The notes below the pieces were generated by a model. It was not told where the DNA came from and ran no database searches. It worked only from the letters and a program-made list of their open reading frames with translations. A stretch of 64,000 nucleotides of DNA, taken from Balanoglossus misakiensis. Lineage: Eukaryota; Hemichordata. The stretch spans positions 3,162,001-3,226,000 of the forward strand of contig CM082594.2 in NCBI GenBank assembly GCA_040954595.2. The letters run 5' to 3'. Below are positions 35,685 through 45,638 of this stretch, piece by piece. The number at the start of each line of letters is the position of its first letter. The first letter of the stretch is position 1. The position numbers were made by a program, and so were the translations under genes.

Positions 35685-35856
35685 CTTGTCCCTTTGTTCC
35701 TTCATACGTGTAAGATCAATCGATACCTACCTAGTAAATGTATTCCGGAGATAAAACTGTCTGTCAATCTGTCTGCGCCAGATGGACTACGTTTATACGC
35801 TTCTACGTAAATACTCACCTGTATTCACCCATTTAACAGTTCACTAAACTCGCTTC

Positions 35857-35895
35857 CAAATAAATAAATAAATAAATGAATAAATAAATAAATAA

Positions 35896-35955
<60 letters not shown>

Positions 35956-35972
35956 ATAAATAAATAAATGGA

Positions 35973-36022
<50 letters not shown>

Positions 36023-36048
36023 AACAAACAAACAAACAAACAAACAAA

Positions 36049-36079
<31 letters not shown>

Positions 36080-36084
36080 ATACA

Positions 36085-36155
<71 letters not shown>

Positions 36156-36175
36156 AAAAAAATAAATAAATAATC
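35857..36175. repeat. Compound AAAT/GATA/GACA/CAAA microsatellite
   Basis: Runs of AAAT, GATA, GACA, CAAA and AAAT follow one another over about 320 bp, each a one-base change from its neighbour. Unit A holds only a short AATT/AAAT remnant near 20100-20130. Tyr/Ile/Leu- and Cys/Leu/Val-rich open frames here are artefacts. Confidence 0.95.
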
Positions 36176-36224
36176 CGACTGGCTGGGGTAGGTTAACCGC
36201 CTGAGGCAGACAGCAGATAAGAAT

Positions 36225-37413
36225 GTGACCGGGGGTTGATTTACCTACTTACCTGTGACAGGGGGGTTGACTTACTTACTTACCTACATACGTTGAGGGC
36301 GTTATACACCTGGGTCAGGGGGTTGACTTACATACTTACCTGCATACGTTGAGGGCGCTATACACATATATATAGGCACGCACTTCCATACTAGGTCATT
36401 CATTATCTGACCCGTGCTCTTTCATTTTGTTACCTGTATGTGTAGGTGAGTTTACCTTTTACAATCCACTTTAGATAGTGCTAAATATAAGCCATCCAAA
36501 TATTTGAATACCTGGTATTGCTTTAGTTGATATTTATAGTTGTAGTGGGGGAATTTAGTTTATTCTTCTTTAGTTATTTATACTTGTTTTTGGCATTTAA
36601 AAAATGTGGTGATGTGTGCTTCATGACCGATTCAACTTAACTCATGTAACACAATTCATTATCTGACCCGTGCTCTTTCATTTTGTTACCTGTATGTGTA
36701 GGCCTACCTGTGCTGTACTATATGTATGTATGACTTATACGGCCGAAATAAAAAGTTGAACCACCAGAAGTGACAACCACAATCACGTCGGGGTCACCAT
36801 TTGTGAAGCTTGCCAATATAGGGTCAGCAAATAATACACCATGCTCGGAAAAAAATTGTGGTTGTCACTTCTGGTGGTTCAACTTTTTATTTCGGCCGTA
36901 TAAGTCATACATACATATAGTACAGCACAGGTAGGCCTACACATACAGGTAACAAAATGAAAGAGCACGGGTCAGATAATGAATTGTGTTACATGAGTTA
37001 AGTTGAATCGGTCATGAAGCACACATCACCACATTTTTTAAATGCCAAAAACAAGTATAAATAACTAAAGAAGAATAAACTAAATTCCCCCACTACAACT
37101 ATAAATATCAACTAAAGCAATACCAGGTATTCAAATATTTGGATGGCTTATATTTAGCACTATCTAAAGTGGATTGTAAAAGGTAAACTCACCTACACAT
37201 ACAGGTAACAAAATGAAAGAGCACGGGTCAGATAATGAATGACCTAGTATGGAAGTGCGTGCCTATATATATGTGTATAGCGCCCTCAACGTATGCAGGT
37301 AAGTATGTAAGTCAACCCCCTGACCCAGGTGTATAACGCCCTCAACGTATGTAGGTAAGTAAGTAAGTCAACCCCCCTGTCACAGGTAAGTAGGTAAATC
37401 AACCCCCGGTCAC
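36225..37413. mobile_element. Fold-back transposable element with 559-bp inverted arms
   Basis: The left arm 36225-36783 and right arm 36855-37413 pair base for base in register (paired positions sum to 73638 at every point checked), around a 71-bp spacer. Ends are GTGACCGGGGGTTG...CAACCCCCGGTCAC. It is flanked by AAGAAT at 36219-36224 and 37414-37419, a 6-bp target duplication. Unit A keeps the empty site (AGATAAGAATAATT near 20185). Each arm has inner direct repeats (GACCCGTGCTCTTTCATTTT near 36408 and 36662), as in Drosophila FB elements. No transposase frame, so it is non-autonomous. Confidence 0.9.
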
Positions 37414-38548
37414 AAGAATAATTTGATGTTTTCAATTATTGGACATGACAGCTGTCAGATTATCACACGAGCCTGTCAATTCATATATCATGATCTTTGT
37501 GGCATCTGTTTGCTGATGAGAATCTGACACGTTCAAGTTGCATGGGTGTACCAAATTCCCCCCACCAGGACCAGCTTACAGTTTTCAAGTGTTTTCTCGC
37601 ACCTTGAATGACGCCGGTCAGAGGTACACAATGCCATGATTGATATCATGTCAATGATAACACCAAGATCTCTCATGCTATCGACTTTCACTAATGAATG
37701 ACAAGGTATCCAGTTTACATTGGAATGCGAAATCGGTTTAATTTGTTGCCAAATCTACCAAACAGTTTGATTGCAATATTCACAAAACACTTATACAAAA
37801 TGAGAAAGTACATATTGTGGTGAGATTGAAGAATATAAACCATAGCTTGTTTCTCTCACTGCAGCTCCACTGCTCCTGTGGTCGTTGATATAATTCAAAA
37901 TACGCCATTCACAATTAATAATAATTTAATTCGTTTCAAGACCTGGGGTCCAAATGCATGGAGAACATCCAGTTCTCAAATAAAGTGAACCATCGCACAA
38001 ATACAAATTGAGTGCTAATTTCAGAATTACAGAGAAAGTTAAACAATGTAATACACTCTATGCAGGACAGGAGGCTGTTCTCACAGCCATAGCTTTATAG
38101 ACACAGTGGCATATGTTCAGTAGTACCTGTGAATCTGTGGAGCTCATAAGCCTATTCACAATTAATAAGAGACATACTGGAATAGTAGAGAAATTAGAAA
38201 CGGAAATAATAATGATCATGTCATTTGTGGTTTCTACTGGGTAACTCAGTCTTTGAGATGGGTAAATTCATTGTGTAGCATCCATTAATGGATGATTTTC
38301 GGCTCATTGCGAGATTTCGCGAGACATGGTTAATTTCTGTCGTGGCACCGGATTGCTAGCCGGGTAACCCAAGTCAAGCTTTGTATGAAATAACGAACTG
38401 TAGGCTTCATTAAAAGCATTAATTTGGGGCCGTTTAACATGATTGACAATGTGTTCTTTGTTCTGAGTCACATGAGTATATCTTGACGTCAAATAAACTG
38501 CCTAGTCACGCGAGATTTCGCAGGATCTCCCGAAGTTCGGAAAATGGT

Positions 38549-41500
38549 CTATTCCTGACACAACTTCTTCCTCGACCTTCTTGGATAAACAGTAAATTTA
38601 TCATCCCCAATGACACTGTACATTGCGCCAGCTATTTTTTCCCCTGCCAACTTCATAATTACATAGAATAATACACTCACAACAATGCCAACGCCTGGAA
38701 TAGGAATAAAAATCTGTGAGGTTACACCAAGGATGACCCCACCAACCGCACCAAGCCATGACCCTACATTTTCCCACCGCTGCAACTTTATCTGGTTAAA
38801 CTCATCGTTTGTTAGTTTGCCCTGGTTGATTTTTTTCGTCAACTTATTCCCTCTACGCCAACTCAACGCTGATTCAATTGCCACGCCTAGAAGTGCAGTG
38901 CCCGCAGCAACTGAAACAACAGAGGCAGCACCGCCGGCCGTTAGGCCTTCTAAACCCACGCTTAGTCTGCTTAGTGTTCTTCTTAATACCTGTTTATCTA
39001 GGTTCATCAAAGTACAAATAACAGCCCTTTGAACAGTTTTCAGAATGTTATGGTATCGCTCAGGAATAAATTTTTCACACAACCATGCTATGAATTTGGT
39101 AACAAGCGATTCCAACTGTTGACAGTAACTTGTGCCTGTTTTACAAAATCTTACAAAGTGCTCGCAGTTATTGTTACTTGGTGAGAAATTTGTCTCACCA
39201 AGTCGTGCCCCAGCTCTTTGAATAGCTTGCTCTCGGACTTCAGAATTCCCGTGGTTGACACGATACAGGATGTCTTTTTTCAAGTCAAAGTCGATTTCTT
39301 CTTCTGTGACTCGAGCAAAGGCTAGATTCCCATCGACATGAATTCCTGACTTGTAGTGAATAACCCTGACACTTTTTTCCTTGCCATCCTCGACAGCCAA
39401 GAAGTGGTGGTAGTACAAACCTTTCTTTCGCTTAATCATAAAGTGATCGCCTCTTCTGATATCGCTTACCTTCACGATAAGTTCATCAGAGAAATTCCCA
39501 TATTCCTTGCATATATTGATGAACTGCTTACAGTCCATGCCTCGCGAGACGATCTTACAGTCCTTACGTCGCGATACGGTTTTATCGTCATGTACGAAAC
39601 TTCGCGCCTTTTCAATGGTCTTGTCCACATTGAGAGTCATTGACGTATCATCTTTTATACGAAAGACGTCAAAGCCATCGAAGTTTAGACGGATCGGTTC
39701 TTCAGCAATGCATTGGGAGTGAGAATCATCAGATCCAGGCGTATGAGTGACTGCTTTCTTGCAATCACAGTAATGGATAACATCAACATCACTACCATTG
39801 ACACCGTCTTGTACTGCCAGCATGTGGTGGTTACGGGCCTCGCGACCTTTTCCTTGTCTGATGATAATATGATCTCCTCTCTTAATATCCCTGGCACTTG
39901 TGATTTGCTCAACGCGATCAGTTGGGGCTTTGCACCATTTCACAAAGTGTTCACTCGTACTGTTGTTAGCATCCATTGAATATGTACTGTGGCCGATATG
40001 ATCTTTTGCATTCTGTAAGATCATATCGACATTACGGATTATGGTTTCATCATCTCCATCATCATAGAATCGGAAAAAGTTGCACCCGTTTACATCGATT
40101 TCTTTCTCTTCTACGACAGCTGCGTCTTCACAGTAATGAATCGCTTGGACCTTTTCTCCCGTGGTGTAGTCCTTTGTCACAACAACGTGATACAACTTGT
40201 TACGTAGAAAACGAGGTTCTTCGATGATGAGATGATCACCTCTCTTGACACTCGTCAAGTTCTGGAGACGCTCTTTATGGCTGTGTCTCATTTTGCACCA
40301 AAATACAAAATGTTCGTCACTTTGCTTTTCTGATTCACAATATTTTTTAATCCCCACCTGTCTTTCTGCTTGCATAATAATTTCGTCAATATCAATTGTC
40401 TCTTTGTGTTTGTCATCAACAAACAAACACACGTCCTGTTTGCGGGTGTCAATTAGCAACTCCTCACTAATTACTTTTCCATCCTTGTAATGAATTACGG
40501 ACACTTTACCATCGCGTACCCCATCTTTTGTGATTAGCAAGTTATGCTCATCGATTTTTAAATGGTCCCCCTTCTTTAAAATGTCTAAAACATACAGGCG
40601 TCTTTTATGTCCCGTATCCCTTCGGCACCAGTTGACAAAATGTTCATTGTTGTTGCATTCACTCGAATATTTCTTAGTTCCTATTTGGTTCAAGGCCTTC
40701 ATCACAACGTCATGTGTATTCAGCAGATACGGGGAGTTATCGTCATCCTTATTATCATCCGTTTCTTCACCTTCTTCATGTCTGACCTCGTTTCTTAAAC
40801 CACACTCATCACCAACAGCTCCGTCAGCAGTATCAACATTGAAAGACATACGTCTACTCGCATCATCGTACTCAGGGTCGACTAATTTATACAGAACTAT
40901 TTCTTCTCGATCATCAATGCGTAAATATTGGCGTTTCACTTCTCCCTCGTAAAGGACCACGTCCACACCATCTGGTGTACCTTTACCCAATGCCAGGTAG
41001 TGGATTTTCTTTTTAAGAAAGCCATGCTTTTCTTCTGTGATTAGATGATCTCCAACTCTGACATTTTCAGTGTTTTCAACTGGCTCTTCATACATTGTAC
41101 TTGACATACACCAATAGACAAAGTTCTCACAATTATTTCGTTCCTCGCAATAGGATCTCTTACCTTTCTGAATAAGGGCTTTCTGAATAACCCAGTCCCT
41201 GTCGACATTCACCTGGTCATTGATTCGATGAAGCTCACCATTAAAGGGGATTGTTTTCACTGTGACCCCCTTAAGTGTATCATAATATATAACACGCACT
41301 TCATTACTCTCTTTACAACCATCTGAAATTGCAAGTGCATGGTGCTTGTGCAAGTCGCCGTACTTTGTATACATAAGGTGATCGCCTTTCTTCACTTCGG
41401 TAATTTCGCATGGGTTTTCCACATGTCCAAGCGCAGCTGCATTTTCATCCATTGCTCTTGCCATACACCAATGGACAAACTTCTCGCAATTACTTCGTTC

Positions 41501-42198
41501 CTCGCAATATGATCTCTTATCTTTCTGGTTAAGGGCCTTCTGAATAACATGCTCTCTGTCGACATTCACCCGGTCATTGATTCGACGAAAGGAAGTATCG
41601 AAAGGGATTGATTTCACTGTGACTCCCTTGAGATTATCGTAATATATAACACGCACGTCTTTACTCTCTTTACAACCATCTGATATTGCAAGTGCATGGT
41701 GCTTGTGCCAACCAAGGTACTTTCTAAAGACTAAGTGATTCCCACTTTTCACTTCAGTAATACCGCAGAGTTCTTCCTCATCTCCAAGCGCATCTGGCTC
41801 TTCATATACTGTACTTGACATACACCAATGGACAAATTTCTCGCAATTACTTTTCTCGCAATACTGTCTTTTACCTTTTAGACTCAAGGCTTTCTGAATA
41901 ACCCAGTCCTTGTTGACATTCACCCTGTCATTGATTCGATGAAGCTTACCATTAAAAGGGATTGATTTAACTGTGACTCCCTTGAGATTATCATAATATA
42001 TAACACGTACTTCATTAATATCATCTTTACAACCATCTGAAATTGCAAGTGCATGGTGCTTGTGCCGGCCAAGATACTTTCTAAAGACTAAGTGGTCGCC
42101 TTTTTTCACTTCAGTAACATCGTGGATCTCTTGCTCATCTGCAAGGGCAGTGTCGTCACCTGGTACAGAATCAGTAACTGCCACTTCCACATCATTCA
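38549..42198 (-). CDS. Eight-domain LRAT/PLAAT-type repeat protein, large 3' exon
   Basis: One open exon of about 1,216 codons with eight tandem LRAT-like (NlpC/P60-fold) domains at residues ~33-126, 152-246, 271-364, 382-526, 542-635, 652-756, 773-898 and 916-1019. Each starts with a GDHL/GNHL-type strand. Domains 1, 2, 3, 7 and 8 keep both the HHxLA(I/V) histidines and the nucleophile cysteine (C119, C238, C357, C890, C1012; NCEKF/NCEHF-like). Domains 4, 5 and 6 replace that Cys with Asn, Asp and Ser. The family (LRAT, PLAAT/HRASLS) consists of membrane-associated thiol acyltransferases or phospholipases. The C-terminus has two Gly-rich hydrophobic segments (~1084-1110, 1147-1186), likely membrane anchors. 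The exon begins at 42198 just after TTGAACAG in phase 1; the frame's first codon is not ATG, so the true start lies in an upstream exon I could not place. A kappaB promoter copy is 3.3 kb upstream. Confidence 0.85.
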
Positions 42199-44088
42199 CT
42201 GTTCAATGATAGAAAGAATGGCAGAAAGAAACGTGGAATTTACATCCTGGAATATTCCTTACTTTGGGCAGAAAAAATATTCAAGTTTTAAAAAAAAAAT
42301 ACATGCATATTAGCGAGGTATTTCCTAAAATAATTAACATTTTCTAAGCGTTCGAATCGTTCAGTTAAGGGCATTTACGGAACTCACAGGTCTAAAGACT
42401 AAAAATATTATCTCTAATTTACATATGCCCAAATATGGTTAAACCTGCTTATCTAAGTTGTGCCTCATTCATTTCATGTGCCCCCCCCCAAAAAAAAAAC
42501 ATTTCACGTGCAAGTTTACACTCACTTTCCAACATTTTGTACATGTACTTGGTTGATTGGTCCATATTATTCACTCATTGATCAGACGACAAAACCACAA
42601 AAACACTAGCTCAGGAGAAGTTCGGTGACAAATACTGAAAAAAATGAAATCAGGAACTATAGGAAGAAGTACTTGAAATTGCGCACATTGTTGCAATGCA
42701 CACTGGCAAACAAATATTAAAAACACGGATCGGTGGAATTTGGAATTCTTTTCTTCTCAGCCAATTCATCATACCATTCTGGGTTATTTTCACATGTACA
42801 CTACATTGTTGAAGCCTATTTTTCATCTCAATTTTTGCCCACTGAGGTAAACATCATGACACTGATTGATTGCATCACATCACGCCAATTCATGACACTG
42901 ATTGATTGCATCACATCACGCCAATGGATATACCTACCAGGAATAAATATTGTTCCTCTACGAGTTGTTATTCTGATTACAAAAAGCCACAGCCTCGTAC
43001 ACCGTTAACTATAATGCAGAACTGGGTTCGTATGCCGTCAACATGATTTATGGCCCTTGAAATAAAACACACAGGAAAATGTGCGATAGAAAATCAATGA
43101 AAGAATTGAAATGTGGTAAAGTCCAACAAAACAAACGCCACTTGTTTATTTATCTGATGCAATACCTGGGTTGCTAGGCAATACAGGCGTCACCCACTTG
43201 TGTTCACAATAAGCTGTTTGTTTCATGTGAATTCAAAACGTGATCTCTTTGAAGCGAAAATGGAAAATCCCGGTTTTTAGCTCTGCTGTCAGAGACGCGG
43301 AGCTTATCAGATAGGTGGACGTACGGCCCGTCGTTGTCCGTCGTCTGTCCATCCGCCCGTCAACGTTTTTATTCTTTTGTCTTCTTCTCTGAAACCGTTG
43401 GTCCCATTGTTTGGAAATTTGGTATGCAGCTTCCTTGGGGTGGCCTTAGTCAAATTGGTTCAAATTATGGTTAAATTTGCATATTTGTATTTTTGGAACA
43501 ATTTTCCCTCTGTTTGGTCAAAAATCATTTTCTGTGAAAAAGCTTGTCTGATTTCTTTCAAATTTTGTGTGTAGGTACTTTGGGTTCATTATTATTAGTA
43601 GTAATATATAATCAAAGTGTCCTGATATAAAAAAATTTCAACCGTCTTTAGGGGCAAGGTGGCTCGTCCAAATAATTGAAGCAAGCAAGCAGGCTTGTAA
43701 ATTTTTCAACCGTTTTTGGAGCAAGGTGGTTCGTCCAAATAATTGAAGCAAGTGTGCAAGGGACTGCAAGGAGAGAAAGTAACGGCTGTGATACCATACA
43801 ATGACGATACATTTTTCCCATGTTGACTAAACTTGTGTTGAAGTGTTTAATATGTTGAATAAGACATAAATGAATCAATGAATAAATCACGCATCGTTTC
43901 AGTCTATATGTCCAGTTACTATGGTCCCTTAGACAGGGGGGCGAATAATAAAAGCCCTATGCTTCAAGCAGCCTGTTATTTGCAGGTTCCTGTCTGGGGT
44001 GCCCTCTAGTAACATGTGCCCCTGTTGGCATTTTCATATCGTCTTAGTCCAGTTTGTGACCCCTGAGTGGAGACGGAAGTACCCTAGT

Positions 44089-44410
44089 TATTTCTACCCT
44101 GGCGGTGCAAGGCAGTGCGGGACACGCACCACGCCCCTGTAGCTATTTTTATAACTTGACCAATCAGATCTTCGCATACATAAAATGGCAGCTCAATGCA
44201 CTGTACGTGTTTACGATGGTTTAAGGTTAAAAATCATTTTTGATATAGATATATAATCATAAAAATGTAACAAATTGGAAAATTGCATTATGTTTCCTTC
44301 ACAAGGAACAATGCACAAGACAACATGTTAAATGCACAAGAAAACATGTTAAATGCACAAGACAACATGAGTTCAGTTCACTTAAGGCAGTTATGGCTTT
44401 CCATACAAAT
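44089..44410. repeat. 322-bp direct repeat, copy 1
   Basis: Nearly identical to 45055-45380, from TATTTCTACCCTGGCGG to TTTCCATACAAAT. Both copies include three short tandem units ending in ACATGTTAAATGCACAAGA-like words. They flank about 640 bp that includes the GTGTT array. Confidence 0.9.
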
Positions 44411-44697
44411 ATGCGCACCTTTACTCACGTTAGGCAGTAGTACACGTATCAGAACAGAACATAGCCATTCTACCAAAACAATCAAGTGGAAATTATAAAA
44501 CTAAAGCAGACGTTTCTTGGTGCAGTGAACAATAGACCTAAACGAGACAGAATGCGCGCATTGGTTTTTCGTTCAGTCGCCATAGACTCAGTCAAAGATC
44601 AAAGAGGTAAGCTCAATCTTTAGGAATGAAAAACCCTCCCCAATTTCTCTGGTGATATGTTCATTTCTTATCGGTGGCCAAGTATTATAAAAATGAG

Positions 44698-44815
44698 TGT
44701 TGTGTTGTGTTGTGTTGTGTTGTGTTGTTTTGTGTTGTGTTGTGTTGTGTTGTGTTGTGTTGTGTTGTGTTGTGTTGTGTTGTGTTGTGTTGTGTTGTGT
44801 TGTGTTGTGTTGTTG
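44698..44815. repeat. (GTGTT)n pentanucleotide array
   Basis: About 22 GTGTT units with a single TTTT interruption near 44726. Cys/Val/Leu-rich frames across it are artefacts. Confidence 0.95.
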
Positions 44816-45054
44816 GTAAATTACTGGCTAAACATGAATTAAATCAGCAGGTAAGTCAGTGGACGGTCTGTTTTTTTACGGGGAGCGTTTCATTGCTAGA
44901 GCAGTTTAGGCGTTATTTTCTTCTTCCTGGTATTGATTTTCGCAAAACAATATGACAACAACTGATTTATTTGGCGGGAGACGCTTGCACAAGCAAGTAT
45001 TTACCCAAGCATTACCGTATGCGCCTGCGCACTGGTTGTAGTCCACTCTTAAAG

Positions 45055-45380
45055 TATTTCTACCCTGGCGGTGCAAGGCAGTGCGGGACACGCACCACGC
45101 CCCTGTAGCTATTTTTATAACTTGACCAATCAGATCTTCGCATACATAAAATGGCAGCTCAATGCACTGTACGTGTTTACGATGGTTTAAGGTTAAAAAT
45201 CATTTTTGATATAGAAATATAATCATAAAAATGTAACAAATTGGAAAATTGCATTATGTTTCCTTCACAAGGAACAATGCACAAGACAACATGTTAAATG
45301 CACAAGAAAACACGTTAAATGCACAAGAGAACATGAGTTCAGTTCACTTAATTAAGGCGGTTATGGCTTTCCATACAAAT
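45055..45380. repeat. 322-bp direct repeat, copy 2
   Basis: Second copy of 44089-44410, with a few substitutions and a 4-bp AATT-type insertion near its right end. It directly abuts the third copy of the ZNFX1 upstream segment at 45379. Confidence 0.9.
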
Positions 45381-45466
45381 GACTCGTACCTTTAAACGAC
45401 AATTTTGTGAATTAAAACCGCTGACAAGCGTAAAAGGACAAACGACAGAATGCTTTCAACACTTAC

Positions 45467-45575
45467 CGATAAGCCTACGTCTGCGGTCGTGGTTTAAATG
45501 GCTAAGGCCGTTTGTGTTCGCTTTGCTGGACTATATAACGTCACCGTTGGGGGAATTCCCCGTCACCTGACCTGT
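45467..45575 (-). promoter_or_regulatory. Third copy of the ZNFX1 promoter-like block
   Basis: Part of a 45379-45638 segment homologous to 18762-19035 and 34240-34506. The kappaB palindrome GGGGAATTCCCC (45550-45561), TATA-like sequence (about 45532-45537), CRE-like site and donor CG|GTAAGT (exon end 45467) are intact. The E-box is CACCTG instead of CACGTG, and the IRF-like site in exon 0 is altered (GAAC for GAAA). It points toward the LRAT-repeat gene 3.3 kb downstream, which needs an upstream exon. Exon 0 itself has no ATG. Confidence 0.5.
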
Positions 45576-45638
45576 TCCATTGAAAGCGTCATATCCAGTG
45601 ACCAAACAATACCCGGAAAACATACAACTTCACACTAA

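Larger units (their letters stand above)
20743..37433. repeat. Segmental duplication, unit B
   Basis: Direct tandem copy of 5321-20200. It is longer because of inserts: about 0.8 kb at 22482-23298, a TATG-rich segment near 34560-34950, an expanded compound microsatellite (35857-36175) and a 1,189-bp fold-back (36225-37413). Confidence 0.9.
32706..38548. other. ZNFX1 B upstream region and repeats
   Basis: It contains the exon 1 acceptor (TGTACAG near 32735), the promoter-like block, an IRF-like AAAGCGAAAG at 34511-34520, TATG, CATT and compound microsatellites, the 1,189-bp fold-back, and about 1.1 kb of single-copy sequence (37434-38548) after the LRAT-repeat stop codon. No additional coding exon was recognised. 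Confidence 0.6.
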
